Assembly (NCBI GenBank): GCA_028716975.1
Contig: JAQUOU010000002.1
Span: 300,841 to 364,840 of the forward strand
DNA from: Methylobacter sp.
Lineage (GTDB): Bacteria; Pseudomonadota; Gammaproteobacteria; Methylococcales; Methylomonadaceae
Direction of reading: 5' to 3'
Length of the DNA: 64,000 nucleotides
Shown: positions 34,365 through 44,340 of the stretch, piece after piece
Layout: the number at the start of each line of letters is the position of its first letter
Position numbering within the stretch: the stretch's first letter is position 1
Position numbers and translations under genes: made by a program
Notes under the pieces: model-generated
The model's input: the letters and a program-made list of their open reading frames with translations, nothing else
The model's database searches: none
What the model was told of the DNA's origin: nothing

Positions 34365-37259
34365 ATGCTCCGCCGTTTATTTCTGGTTTTTTTATCCTCA
34401 CTTTACACACCTATTAATTTTGCCAATGAAGCCTCCTGGAATTGTGAACAAGACAAAAATAGCAAGGAATGGGTGTGTGTAGGCGATAAAAAACCTGCAA
34501 ATAAAACTCCTGAGACCCCGCCTCCTACTGAACATGAGGCTAATAAACAAGCCCAACCGGCCATATCTCAACCTGTTAATGCTCAACCCGTAGCAGTTGA
34601 ACCTGCGCAGGCTGAAAAAGCTGTGTTGCCTGAATCGGAGAAAAAGGTTGATACGGACAAGGTTTCTCCTGCTCAAAGCCTGCCATCAACTGGTGAAGAG
34701 CTGCCTCAAACCAATCAGCCCTTGATAGCTGCTGCCCGCAAACAGCCTCAAGCTGAAACTAAACGTCCGGGCTGGCATTGCGATGCGAATGATGAAAACA
34801 AAGGCTGGAATTGTAATCTGGTTGGCACGGATCCAAAAGGCGAGGCTCGGATTATTGGAACGGAAGAAGCTCAATTCAGTCTACTGAATCCGGCGTTTGA
34901 TTATAAACAGGAGCAGGTTTTTAATACTTTAAAGTCACGGCTGAAATATGACCCGTGGGAAAATTGCACCATACAGCTTGGAACACAGCACAGTTTTATG
35001 CCGGGTAAAGAGCTGAGAAACGTTTCACCGTTGGATGTAAAGTCGGATTATTCCGAAATATTCGATAATGAAATCGGCAGTTATTATGGGAATGTCCAGA
35101 TAAACCGTGCCGATCAGAGTTCATCCTCGGATACGGCTAATTATGACAGTGTTTCGGAGACATTGAATCTGGAGGGGAATGTCTATTACACTGAGGATGA
35201 ATTGAGTTTATACAGTGATACAGCGACGCTCAAATTGGCTTCTGACCAGGCCAAGCTGCGGGATACGATATTTATTTCTCCGGCAACTCCGCTCAGAGGC
35301 CGCGCAAAGGCGGCTTATCGTGATAGTAAAACCTTATCCCGGTATAAAGATGTGGCTTATACCAGTTGCCAACCCGGTAACCAGGATTGGGTAGTGCATG
35401 CTTCCGATTTAAAACTGAATAAAGCCACCGGTAAAGGCGCGGCCAAAAATGCCTGGGTTGAGTTTAAAGGAGTGCCTGTTTTTTATTCGCCCTATCTTTC
35501 TTTTCCGACCGATGACAGAAGGCTTTCCGGTTTTCTGGCTCCGGCATTTGGCACTACACGAACCGGCGGATTTAATTTGTCAACCCCTTATTACTGGAAT
35601 ATAGCGCCAAACTTCGATGCCACATTAAGACCTCACTATTATACCAAAAGAGGGATTTTGCTGGGCGGCAATTTCCGTTATCTGACCGAGATGTCAAAAG
35701 GAATCATAAGCGGCGAATATATGCCGAATGACGAACTGAGACAAAAGCCCCGTTATCTGGGTTCGATTAAAAACAGCAGCCGTTTTACCCCGGAGTTATC
35801 CTCAAACCTGGATTTGAATTTTGTTTCTGATAAAGATTATTTTGCCGAGTTGGGCAATGCGCTCAGTTTTCCTAATTTCAGTTTCATCAGAAGCGCGGCT
35901 GATGTCAGTTATATCAGAGAAGGCGTTGCATTCATCAGCCGGGTCGAAAATTACCAGACAGTTGACCCGACTTTAAGGGGCAGGCAAATTCCTTATCGCC
36001 GTTTGCCGCAGATTAACCTGAACTTGAATCATTCATTCAGTTTCATGCCGCTTGACACGGCAATGGAGAATGAACTCGTGTATTTTCAGCATGATAATGG
36101 TTTGCCCACGGGACAAAGATTAAATATTAAACCGTCCATGAGTTTTCCATTGAAAACCGCCAGTACGTTTTTAACCCCCAAGCTTTCATTGCAGCATACC
36201 CAGTATTTATTGCAGGATCAAATAGCCGGCAAGCCTGACAGTATTGCCAGAACTTTGCCTATTCTGTCGGTGGATAGCGGTTTATTTTTAGATCGGGATA
36301 TAACTCTCGCCGGTAAGGCAATGTTGCATACGCTGGAGCCCAGGCTGTTTTATTTATATATTCCTAAAAAAGATCAAAGCGATATTCCCATCTTCGATTC
36401 GGCTTTGTATGACTTTTGGTACAACAGTTTATTCAGGGAAAACCGCTTTAGCGGCACGGATCGGGTACAGGATGCTAACCAAGTGACATTTGCCTTGACT
36501 TCGCGACTGCAGGACTCTGCAACCGGCAGGGAAAGGTTAAGGCTGAATATTGGTGAAATTTTATATTTCCGAAATAGGGAAGTCACGGCGCCACTAAATA
36601 CCATAAGCAAAAATGGCAACTTCCTGGAAAGCCCGGTAGAAACAAGTACCCTGTCGCCGTTGGTGACTGAACTTAATGCCCAATTGACCGATCATCTTTC
36701 GGTTGAATCCGGTTTGCAGTGGGATCCGCATATCAATGATATTGTCCGGGGCAAAGCCGTGCTTCACTATATCAATCAGCCTGATCAAATTATCAACCTG
36801 GGCTATCTCTATAGAAAGAGCACTCTTATAAAAGATACCCTGGACAGCAATAATATTCCTCTTAATGATCCGTTAAGAGCCACCAGCTTTATAAGGAGTA
36901 ATGATATTATTCAGACTGATGTGTCGTTTCGCTGGCCGGTTTACAATAATTGGTATGCGGTGGGGCGTTGGCAATATTCACTGCTTTATAATACTACTCA
37001 GGACAGTTTTATCGGCCTGGAAAAAGAAAATTGCTGCTGGCGCTTTCGCGTCATTGGCCGGCGCTACATTAACAGTATCACCAATAATACTGCGTTCAAC
37101 ACCACCGGTGACCTCAACAGCATCAATACCACCGTCAGCGGCACAAGCCAGACCGGGGTATTTTTCCAGATAGAGCTCAAAGGCTTGACCGGCATCGGCC
37201 AGCAACTGGATCAATTCTTTGAACAGAGTATTTATGGTTACCGGAAGCCTCAAAAATGA
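34365..37259 (+). CDS. lptD: LPS-assembly outer-membrane protein LptD
   Basis: Outer-membrane LPS translocon, 964 residues. Signal peptide, a long Pro/Gln/Glu-rich linker (about 50-130), an OstA/LptA-like jellyroll (about 190-320: YYGNVQINRADQSSSSDTANY) and a barrel from about 330. The conserved adjacent cysteines are in EKENCCWRFRVIGRR near the C-terminus. Unusual detail: two WxC-x(9-11)-WxC modules, WNCEQDKNSKEWVC and WHCDANDENKGWNC, flank the linker and may supply the N-terminal disulfide partners. It overlaps surA by 4 bp. Confidence 0.95.
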   Translation: MLRRLFLVFLSSLYTPINFANEASWNCEQDKNSKEWVCVGDKKPANKTPETPPPTEHEANKQAQPAISQPVNAQPVAVEPAQAEKAVLPESEKKVDTDKVSPAQSLPSTGEELPQTNQPLIAAARKQPQAETKRPGWHCDANDENKGWNCNLVGTDPKGEARIIGTEEAQFSLLNPAFDYKQEQVFNTLKSRLKYDPWENCTIQLGTQHSFMPGKELRNVSPLDVKSDYSEIFDNEIGSYYGNVQINRADQSSSSDTANYDSVSETLNLEGNVYYTEDELSLYSDTATLKLASDQAKLRDTIFISPATPLRGRAKAAYRDSKTLSRYKDVAYTSCQPGNQDWVVHASDLKLNKATGKGAAKNAWVEFKGVPVFYSPYLSFPTDDRRLSGFLAPAFGTTRTGGFNLSTPYYWNIAPNFDATLRPHYYTKRGILLGGNFRYLTEMSKGIISGEYMPNDELRQKPRYLGSIKNSSRFTPELSSNLDLNFVSDKDYFAELGNALSFPNFSFIRSAADVSYIREGVAFISRVENYQTVDPTLRGRQIPYRRLPQINLNLNHSFSFMPLDTAMENELVYFQHDNGLPTGQRLNIKPSMSFPLKTASTFLTPKLSLQHTQYLLQDQIAGKPDSIARTLPILSVDSGLFLDRDITLAGKAMLHTLEPRLFYLYIPKKDQSDIPIFDSALYDFWYNSLFRENRFSGTDRVQDANQVTFALTSRLQDSATGRERLRLNIGEILYFRNREVTAPLNTISKNGNFLESPVETSTLSPLVTELNAQLTDHLSVESGLQWDPHINDIVRGKAVLHYINQPDQIINLGYLYRKSTLIKDTLDSNNIPLNDPLRATSFIRSNDIIQTDVSFRWPVYNNWYAVGRWQYSLLYNTTQDSFIGLEKENCCWRFRVIGRRYINSITNNTAFNTTGDLNSINTTVSGTSQTGVFFQIELKGLTGIGQQLDQFFEQSIYGYRKPQK

Positions 37260-38560
37260 TAGATGAGAAAAAAATGACCAAAGCCATTGCATGTATTCTG
37301 TTATGCGGTTTTTTATGCAGCAGTTTTTGGGTTAAAGCTGAAGTCCTGGATACCATTATTGCCGTAGTTGAAGATGATGTTATTCTTGAGCGCGAGTTAC
37401 AGCGCGAGGTAGCGGCAATTGAGCAAAGAATTCAAGCCAGTAAGGCTGCGATGCCGCCTGCTGCCGTGCTGCGCAAGCAAGTGCTGGAAAGAATGATTGT
37501 CGATAAGCTGCAGCGGCAGTTAGCGGAAAAAGCCGGAATAAATGTTACCGAGGAAATGCTCAATAGTTCAGCAAGTGATATTGCCAGAAGAAATAACATG
37601 AATTTGCAGGAATTCAGGGCAGAGCTGCAAAGTCAGGGCATTAGCTATCAAAGTTTTTTAGATAATATGCGCAATGAAATTATCATCAATCAGTTACGGG
37701 GCAGGGAAATTGGCGGACGTATTAAAGTGACGGATCGGGAAGTCGATCACTACATGGAAACCCAGGATAAAATCGGTGAAGAAGCTGTTCAATATCATTT
37801 AGGTCATATCCTGATTGCAGTAAAAGAAGCTGCATCCGCAGCGGAGATACAAAAAGCCCAGAGTAAAGCTGAAGATATTGCTAAAAAATTAAGGGCAGGA
37901 CAGGATTTCACGCAAACAGCAATTAGTGAGTCAGATGACGCGAATGCCTTGAAAGGAGGCGATTTGGGTTGGCGTACAAAGGGAGATATACCTACCCTGT
38001 TTGTTGATGTGGTCAGTAACCTGGCTCAAGGCGAGGTGGCTGAGCCTATTCGCAGTCCAAGCGGCTTTCATATTATCAAAATGCTGGAAGTAAAAGGCAT
38101 TGATGCACACATGGTTACCAAGACCAAGGTACGGCATATCTTAATAAAAACCAACGAGCTGATTGATGATGCAGAGGCAAAAAAACGCTTGCTCGCATTA
38201 AAAGCGCGTATTGCCGACGGCGATGATTTTGCAGCACTCGCGCGCGCGCATTCGGATGATAAAGGTTCGGCATTAAAAGGCGGATCACTCGATTGGGTTG
38301 GGCCTGGAGATCTTGTAAAGCCGTTTGAAGAGGCGATGGAAAAACTCGGCATCAATGAAATCAGTGATCCTGTACAAACCCAGTTTGGCTGGCACTTGAT
38401 TCAAGTATTGGATCGGGAAAATAAAGATAACAGCGTGGAGTTCAAAAAAAATCTGGTCAGGGATGCAATCCGCAAACGAAAAATTGAGGAAGAAACAGAG
38501 CTTTGGCTGCGCAGATTGCGCGATGAAGCTTTTGTAGAAATTTATCAGGATAGACTCTGA
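37256..38560 (+). CDS. surA: Periplasmic chaperone and peptidyl-prolyl isomerase SurA
   Basis: Outer-membrane-protein chaperone, 434 residues. A signal peptide ends near WVKA; the N-terminal chaperone domain begins EVLDTIIAVVEDDVILERE; two parvulin domains start at QYHLGHILIAV and KVRHILIKT. The start codon overlaps the lptD stop (ATGA); an ATG at 37274 is an alternative that would shorten the n-region. Operon lptD-surA is conserved. Confidence 0.95.
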   Translation: MIDEKKMTKAIACILLCGFLCSSFWVKAEVLDTIIAVVEDDVILERELQREVAAIEQRIQASKAAMPPAAVLRKQVLERMIVDKLQRQLAEKAGINVTEEMLNSSASDIARRNNMNLQEFRAELQSQGISYQSFLDNMRNEIIINQLRGREIGGRIKVTDREVDHYMETQDKIGEEAVQYHLGHILIAVKEAASAAEIQKAQSKAEDIAKKLRAGQDFTQTAISESDDANALKGGDLGWRTKGDIPTLFVDVVSNLAQGEVAEPIRSPSGFHIIKMLEVKGIDAHMVTKTKVRHILIKTNELIDDAEAKKRLLALKARIADGDDFAALARAHSDDKGSALKGGSLDWVGPGDLVKPFEEAMEKLGINEISDPVQTQFGWHLIQVLDRENKDNSVEFKKNLVRDAIRKRKIEEETELWLRRLRDEAFVEIYQDRL

Positions 38561-38604
38561 GCAACGCAACGACGGTTAACCGTTTAAAGAGCGTGGAATA
38601 CAGG

Positions 38605-39213
38605 ATGAACACCAGCAATAAAGCCGCGGCATCTCAGCAGAGCAAGAAAAATCAGTTGAAAAATCTTTTGCAACCGATTCTTCAGGTTAAGAATATCGAT
38701 ACTGAGCGTGCTCTAATCAAGGAAATAGCGGCTGAACTGCAAACTGACATGCTGGATTGCGCCGCTGCTTTATTGGCATATTTAACCCAGGAAAGCCCTG
38801 ATTCCAAGCAGGCATCTTCCTGTTACCACGCGCAAAAAGCGGACAAACCTGCACTCTTTGAAAGTAGCCAGCCGGTTACCAGAATGGTTCGCTACCGTCT
38901 GGATGTGGGGCGTAAAAATCAAGTCACCCTGGAAGAGCTTAAGAAAGTGCTGATTGAGGAGTCGGGCGTCGACAAAAATAATATTCATAATGTTAACATT
39001 CAGGTGGACTACACGCTTATTGATTTGCCCGATGAGATGCCTCCGGATATTTTCCAGCATTTAAAATCTGTCGAAATTAATCATCATAAACTTAATATAA
39101 AACGGGTAAAATCCCGCAATAATAGAAAACGCGGGAATTTTCGCCCCAAACAGGCGCGGCAGCATAATCCTAAATTAAGCAATGATCATAATGAGAAAGT
39201 TAGGGTTGAATAA
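38605..39213 (+). CDS. Stand-alone DbpA/CsdA-type RNA-binding domain protein
   Basis: A 202-residue basic protein. Residues about 95-170 (MVRYRLDVGRKNQVTLEELKKVLIEESGVD, then IDLPDEMPPDIFQHLKSV) are the RRM-like domain normally found at the C-terminus of DEAD-box helicases DbpA and DeaD/CsdA. The N-terminal part resembles the helicase dimerisation/linker helices (ALIKEIAAEL...AAALLAYLTQ). No helicase domain exists in any frame upstream: surA precedes it directly. A Lys/Arg/Asn-rich tail follows. It probably binds structured RNA or competes with or partners DeaD (inference). ATG at 38605; GTG at 38593 is possible. Confidence 0.78.
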   Translation: MNTSNKAAASQQSKKNQLKNLLQPILQVKNIDTERALIKEIAAELQTDMLDCAAALLAYLTQESPDSKQASSCYHAQKADKPALFESSQPVTRMVRYRLDVGRKNQVTLEELKKVLIEESGVDKNNIHNVNIQVDYTLIDLPDEMPPDIFQHLKSVEINHHKLNIKRVKSRNNRKRGNFRPKQARQHNPKLSNDHNEKVRVE

Positions 39214-39377
39214 CTCATCTCGGATAACATTCTATTAAATCCAGCTAAATATCTGGCTGTTAAAGCGCTGACTATATGCCTATTGCCTAAATATGAATGA
39301 TTGCAATTCCAGGCTGGAATCTATTAATCAGTTGACGCATGATTCCGGTCAATTTTAATGACAACCCGTTTAAGCTA

Positions 39378-40547
39378 ATGACACACATCCAATATATAAA
39401 TACTCCCGATCAACTGGCTGAGTTGTGTGCGCTGATAAAAAAAGAGCCCTGGCTGGCTCTTGATACAGAGTTTTTAAGGGAAAAAACCTATTATCCGAAG
39501 TTTTGCCTGCTGCAAATAGCCACACCGGAGTGGGTGGCCTGTATTGATCCACTGGTATTGCCTGAACTGGATAGTCTTTTTGAGGCATTATACGATCCTT
39601 CAATTGTTAAGATATTTCATTCGTGTCGGCAGGATTTGGAAATTTTTTATCAACTGACCGGTAAATTGCCGACGCCTGTGTTTGATACTCAGATAGCCGC
39701 GCCGTTGTTGGGCTTTCAAGAAAATCCCGGCTATGCAATGTTGGTTTCCAGTTTATTGAATATTAATTTGAATAAAGCCCATACCAGGGCGGACTGGAGT
39801 AAACGGCCATTAACCGATGAGCAGATCCAATATGCGGCAGATGATGTGATCTATCTGTGCAAGATTTATCAAATAATGTTAGGTAAGTTAACCGAACTTG
39901 GAAGGATTGATTGGCTTATGCAGGACTTTGCAGAGCTGGCGAATCCAAATCTTTATGAAGTCACGCCCGAAAACGCTTGGTTGAAAATCAGGGGCAAAAA
40001 CAAACTGACAGGGAAGCAGTTATCAATTGTCCAGGCCTTGGCGGAATGGCGGGAAAAGGCGGCGCAGTCTGAGAATCGGCCCAAGAGCTGGCTGCTAAAG
40101 GATGAGTTGCTGTTTGACTTGGCCAAGCTGCAACCTGAAACGGTTAGCCAGTTAACCAACGTACGGGGTATTAATGAGCGCGTCATTAATCGTTATGGGC
40201 AGAAACTGTGCCAATTAATCACCGCGGCCAAGCAGCGTGCGCCGCTTTCTTTAAATGTAACCGGGCGGCCGGCTAAAAAAACCCAGCAACAGGAAGCCAT
40301 ACTGGATATTTTAACGGCCTTAGTCAGAATACGAGCTGAAGAAAATGCATTAAATCCTGTAATTCTCGCAGATCGTAAAGATCTGGAAGCACTGCTGTTT
40401 AATGATGAAGAGGAATGTTCATTGCTGCACGGCTGGCGCTTTAGCATGGCGGGCAGGGAATTGGTAGGTTTATTAAAAGGCGAACTGATGCTTGGCATTG
40501 AGTCGGAGAAACTCAATATTATTGAAAGAACAGTCGCCAATTCCTAG
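39378..40547 (+). CDS. rnd: Ribonuclease D
   Basis: 3'-5' exoribonuclease of tRNA 3' maturation. DEDDy exonuclease motifs: LALDTEFLRE (D29, E31), FHSCRQDLEIF and YAADDVIYL, followed by an HRDC domain (about 210-290: LTGKQLSIVQALAEWREKAAQ). 389 residues from ATG at 39378, which gives the usual IQYINTPDQL beginning; an in-frame ATG at 39339 would add 13 residues. Neither has a strong ribosome-binding site. Confidence 0.93.
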   Translation: MTHIQYINTPDQLAELCALIKKEPWLALDTEFLREKTYYPKFCLLQIATPEWVACIDPLVLPELDSLFEALYDPSIVKIFHSCRQDLEIFYQLTGKLPTPVFDTQIAAPLLGFQENPGYAMLVSSLLNINLNKAHTRADWSKRPLTDEQIQYAADDVIYLCKIYQIMLGKLTELGRIDWLMQDFAELANPNLYEVTPENAWLKIRGKNKLTGKQLSIVQALAEWREKAAQSENRPKSWLLKDELLFDLAKLQPETVSQLTNVRGINERVINRYGQKLCQLITAAKQRAPLSLNVTGRPAKKTQQQEAILDILTALVRIRAEENALNPVILADRKDLEALLFNDEEECSLLHGWRFSMAGRELVGLLKGELMLGIESEKLNIIERTVANS

Positions 40548-40651
40548 TGTTACGTTAGAGTAAGTTATTATTTATTTCAAGGCATAAAAGCCCGCATAAA
40601 ACCTGATTCAGTTATTCTTACCATTCCTGCCATCAGGCGCTAGCCAAGTTT

Positions 40652-41122
40652 TTAAGGCCGAATGGGTACGGCAGTGATACTGTTTTTCGGAGACCCTTCA
40701 ATAACTCTATCGCTATAGACCAGATAAACCAGGGCATTTCGTTTTTGATCATAAAAGCGGACGACCTGCATGGTTTTAAATATTAACGAAGTGCGTTGCT
40801 TGAAAACCTGCTCATTATCCCGCTTGCCGCTTTTGACATCTTCAGGAAGATTTATAGGGCCGGTCTGCTGGCAAGAAATGGACGCATCCGAGGTATCTTC
40901 GGCTAAACCGATTCCTCCCGAAAGTCCGCCAGTCTTGGCCCGGCTCAAATAACAGGTCACCCCGGCGACTTCAGGATCATCGAAAGCTTCAACCAAAATC
41001 TTGTCATCAGGCCCCATCCATTTGAATTTTGTATCAACATGGCCCAATATCTCTGCGCCTGCTGTTAACAGGTTAAGCGCTAGGGAAACACCTAGAAACT
41101 GCATAAAAAGTCGCTTCTTCAT
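40652..41122 (-). CDS. creA: CreA family exported protein
   Basis: A 156-residue protein with a signal peptide ([14 protein letters not shown]). Conserved CreA features: [44 protein letters not shown] and [24 protein letters not shown]. The two cysteines could pair in the periplasm. Molecular function unknown. Confidence 0.9.
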   Translation of the reverse strand: MKKRLFMQFLGVSLALNLLTAGAEILGHVDTKFKWMGPDDKILVEAFDDPEVAGVTCYLSRAKTGGLSGGIGLAEDTSDASISCQQTGPINLPEDVKSGKRDNEQVFKQRTSLIFKTMQVVRFYDQKRNALVYLVYSDRVIEGSPKNSITAVPIRP

Positions 41123-41464
41123 CAGAACTCCTAAAAATATTTATTTTAATAATTAAGGTTTAGCGGGGTTTTAATTGTTACATTAGATTTCAAATATGGC
41201 GAGTAATTTTTACCTATTTACCACCCAGGCAAATTAAAATTGACTACATGTAGCAGGATTCATAAAATAAACCATGAACCACACTCATTCATTCTTTTCT
41301 CTAAAACCCAATGCACGATGGCTGCGAAAACTATTATGCTTTCGCCCGAGTTTGCTTTTTTGAGTTATTAATTTCACTACACCAAAGCGACTGCGGGTCT
41401 TGCCCCGGTTGCCTTGATTTTTTCTCCGACAAGATTCGCAGTTTCCTACCTACTGGAGAATCTT
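41123..41464. other. Intergenic region, no feature recognised
   Basis: Region between divergent creA and the DMT transporter gene. It must contain both promoters; no repeat or confident structure seen. GGAG at 41455-41458 serves the transporter start. Confidence 0.4.
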
Positions 41465-42403
41465 GTGCAACAACCCGAATCAGTTAAATCTCACAATCGG
41501 CACGCTATTATCGGTTGCTTTTTTGTTGTGCTGGGAGCGCTGGGCTTTTCAGCCAAAGCGGTACTGATCAAACTAGCTTACGACGATAGCCACCAACTTG
41601 ATGCCATTACCTTAATGATGCTGCGCATGGCGATTTCCCTGCCGTTTTTTCTTGCGGTTTCGCTGTGGACGGCTAATGCCCCGCCAACAACAAGAGATGC
41701 TCTGATGTTGAACAGGAAGGATCATTTAATGATTTTCGGTTTGGGAATATTGGGCTATTACATTGCCAGTCTTCTGGATTTTGAAGGTCTCCAATATATT
41801 TCGGCAAGTCTTGAGCGCCTGATTTTATTTCTTTATCCGACTTTCGTGGTGCTATTTTCAGCGGGAATTCAACGCAAGGCCATTAATCGCCATCAGGCGC
41901 TGGCGCTGGTCTTAAGCTATGCAGGAATGATTTTGGTCTTTGTTGAGAACATGACGCCAGATGAGGTTCCAAAGTTGTATTTGGGCTCGACATTGGTTTT
42001 CTTCAGTGCGATTACGTTTGCCTTTTTCTTGATGGGCAGCGGTATGATGGTTAAACGGATGGGCTCTACGCGTTTTACTGCCTATTCGATGACAATTGCC
42101 TGTTTAGCGACGGGTTTGCATTTTGTAATTCGACATGGATTAAGTCCTATGAATTTACCTGCCAGCGTTTATCGGTTGGCGCTAATTATGGCGATATTCT
42201 CTACTGTCTTGCCGGCATTTCTGATGAATGCGGGTATACGGCGCATCGGCGCCGGTTCTGCATCTATTATTAGTTCAATAGGCCCCATTGGCACTTTGGG
42301 ATTAGCTTTTTTATTGCTAGGCGAGCAATTGACATTTGCTCAGTTGATCGGAACTGTTTTGGTATTAATGGGTATGTATGTAATTAGCCAGGCCAAATCT
42401 TAA
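41465..42403 (+). CDS. EamA/DMT superfamily transporter (first of two)
   Basis: 312-residue inner-membrane carrier with ten predicted helices in two EamA repeats; GTLGLAFLLLGEQLTFAQLIGTVLVLMGMYVI is the typical last pair. GTG at 41465 is chosen for the GGAG six bases upstream; the frame itself extends to 41414. Substrate unknown (amino acid or metabolite efflux are usual for the family). Confidence 0.87.
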   Translation: MQQPESVKSHNRHAIIGCFFVVLGALGFSAKAVLIKLAYDDSHQLDAITLMMLRMAISLPFFLAVSLWTANAPPTTRDALMLNRKDHLMIFGLGILGYYIASLLDFEGLQYISASLERLILFLYPTFVVLFSAGIQRKAINRHQALALVLSYAGMILVFVENMTPDEVPKLYLGSTLVFFSAITFAFFLMGSGMMVKRMGSTRFTAYSMTIACLATGLHFVIRHGLSPMNLPASVYRLALIMAIFSTVLPAFLMNAGIRRIGAGSASIISSIGPIGTLGLAFLLLGEQLTFAQLIGTVLVLMGMYVISQAKS

Positions 42404-42501
42404 TTCGATAAAATATCGTCTTTATTTTGCCTGATATTAAGATATTGGCTGGATTTCTTAGCCTTGCTTTATTCTTTTTTTTACAGGAAATCTATAAAAC
42501 C

Positions 42502-42954
42502 ATGAAGAATATTAAACAATTGGAGCGCTGGGCGTGGCTGCTTGATAATTCAATTCGTATTCCGGGCACCTCTATTAAAATGGGGCTCGATAGTCTGATA
42601 GGTCTGATTCCGGGAATCGGTGATATAACAGGCGGGGCTTTATCCAGCTATATCCTGCTGCAAGCTGTCAGCACCGGAATTCCTCCTGTTGTTGTTGCCC
42701 GCATGGCTGTAAATATAGTGCTTGATACGCTGATAGGCATGATTCCCTTGGCAGGAGATATTTTTGATATTGCTTTTAAAGCTAATCAAAGAAATATTGG
42801 ATTAATAACTGAATACTACAATTCTCCCCGGGAAGCCGTCAAGAGAAATACAATTTCTATCCTGATCATATCAATTTTTCTGATTAGTGCGCTGGCGCTT
42901 GTCATCTGGATAGCCATTAAAATATTTGTATGGTTAATACATGCTATTAGTTAA
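42502..42954 (+). CDS. DUF4112 family membrane protein
   Basis: About 150 residues. The diagnostic pattern is WLLDNSIRIPGTSIKMGLDSLIGLIPGIGDITGG and VNIVLDTLIGMIPLAGDIFDIAFKANQRNI, two related GxIPxxGD segments, then a C-terminal helix. ATG at 42502 is used; the frame is open to a TTG at 42427, which would add a hydrophobic stretch. Function unknown. A repeat element begins immediately after its stop codon. Confidence 0.85.
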   Translation: MKNIKQLERWAWLLDNSIRIPGTSIKMGLDSLIGLIPGIGDITGGALSSYILLQAVSTGIPPVVVARMAVNIVLDTLIGMIPLAGDIFDIAFKANQRNIGLITEYYNSPREAVKRNTISILIISIFLISALALVIWIAIKIFVWLIHAIS

Positions 42955-42955
42955 C

Positions 42956-43063
42956 GGGAACCTCTAAAAATTATCCATTAATGCTTCGGCCATGCTCAGG
43001 AGAGCCTTGTCGAAGGAAGTTTGTCGAAGGAAGTTTGTCGAAGTGCAATTTTTAGAGGTTCCC
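42956..43063. mobile_element. MITE-like element with 17-bp perfect terminal inverted repeats (copy A)
   Basis: 108 bp bounded by GGGAACCTCTAAAAATT (42956-42972) and its exact reverse complement (43047-43063). The interior carries the dispersed repeat motifs (GCTCAGGAGAGCC, TTGTCGAAGGAAG twice). A second element with the same ends lies at 57248-57493. No coding capacity, so if mobile it depends on a transposase elsewhere. Confidence 0.75.
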
Positions 43064-43145
43064 TAATGTTAAGCAGTCTTATATTTCAGTGACTTAACTT
43101 TATTGCTGCAAATAACTTTCGTTAATAAACCAAGAGGAACAGATA

Positions 43146-43829
43146 ATGGCCGATATGCAATCTCCAAATAACCCTAGCGTTTTAATTCCGGTCAATCCCG
43201 CCATTGAAAAGTATATGCGCACTTTAACGAGTCAAACTGATCATCCGGTATTGACGCAAATGGAAACTTTGGCGGAAGAAAAAAGTTTTCCTATTGTTGG
43301 CCGATTAGTCGGCATTTTTCTCGAAACCCTGGCCAAGACCGTCAATGCCAAGCGCGTGTTTGAATTTGGCAGCGGCTATGGCTATTCTGCTTACTGGTTT
43401 GCCAAGGCAGTCAGAGCGGATGGGCAAGTGATTTGCACCGATGGCGATCCTGCCAATAAAGAAAAGGCGAAGCATTACCTTGAGTTTGCGGATTTATGGG
43501 ACAGAATTGATTTCCAGTCAGGAATCGCCCAGGAAGTTTTTGCCCGGACTGATGGTCAATTTGACATCTGTTACAATGATGTCGATAAGAATGAGTACCC
43601 GGAAGTTTGGCAAATGGCTAAAAACCGGATTCGGCCGGGCGGCCTTTATATTGCCGATAATGTGCTTTGGCATGGACGCGTCGCGGTGGAAAATTATGTG
43701 GATGTATTCATCGGCTGGACCGAAGCAATTATGGAGCATAATCAGCTCATATTTAATGATCCTGAATTTGACGCGTTTATAAACCCGACCAGGGACGGAG
43801 TAATTGTCGCGCGTAAAAAGACAAGCTGA
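43146..43829 (+). CDS. Class I SAM-dependent O-methyltransferase (CCoAOMT-like)
   Basis: 227-residue family 3 O-methyltransferase fold: motif I VFEFGSGYGYSAYWFA, VICTDGDPANKEKAKHYLE, and the metal-binding segment FDICYNDVDKNEYPEVWQMAKNRIRPGGLYIADNVLWHG. It likely methylates a hydroxyl of a small molecule with Mg2+ help; substrate unknown. AGAGGAACAGATA precedes the ATG. Confidence 0.87.
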   Translation: MADMQSPNNPSVLIPVNPAIEKYMRTLTSQTDHPVLTQMETLAEEKSFPIVGRLVGIFLETLAKTVNAKRVFEFGSGYGYSAYWFAKAVRADGQVICTDGDPANKEKAKHYLEFADLWDRIDFQSGIAQEVFARTDGQFDICYNDVDKNEYPEVWQMAKNRIRPGGLYIADNVLWHGRVAVENYVDVFIGWTEAIMEHNQLIFNDPEFDAFINPTRDGVIVARKKTS

Positions 43830-43864
43830 CCGTCATTATGATGAGCGTAGCGAAATTGAAGAAC

Positions 43865-44074
43865 TTAGTGCTTTATGGCTTTTTCAAGCTGTCGCAACTG
43901 TCCTGAATCCAGCCATTTCTTGCACCAAACATTAAGCGCGGTAGCGTTGGCTTTCATCACATTAAATTCCTGGCGAGCTTGTCCCGGTTGTTCTTTAGGC
44001 CACCAGGAATGTCCTTCCAGTTGTTTTTGTAAATAATCACGAGCTGCTGCAAATTCTGATTCGGTTATCTTCAT
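43865..44074 (-). CDS. Small hypothetical protein
   Basis: 69 residues, MKITESEFAAARDYLQKQLEG..., Trp-rich centre (HSWWPKEQPGQ) and a helical C-terminus (LNVWCKKWLDSGQLRQLEKAIKH). GAGAGGG lies about 12 bases before the ATG. Composition looks like a real small soluble protein; no family recognised. Confidence 0.6.
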   Translation of the reverse strand: MKITESEFAAARDYLQKQLEGHSWWPKEQPGQARQEFNVMKANATALNVWCKKWLDSGQLRQLEKAIKH

Positions 44075-44340
44075 AGTGTGCTTTTCCCTCTCTTTAATCG
44101 GTTAGGCTAATAAATGAGTCCTGAAAAACCATTCGTTTTAACGGTTTTTTTCGTATTAGCAATCAATTTTTGGTCAAGCTTTGGAGTTACACTTGATCAT
44201 CAAGTTCATAGTCTGTCGATGATTAGAACTGTTTTTGAAATTTCTCTCATAGCTTGATGCAACGTTACATAAATGACACATTTTAAACAACTGAATACTG
44301 CTATGCGCTTATCCCTTATTGCGCGGATATTTTTAATCTG

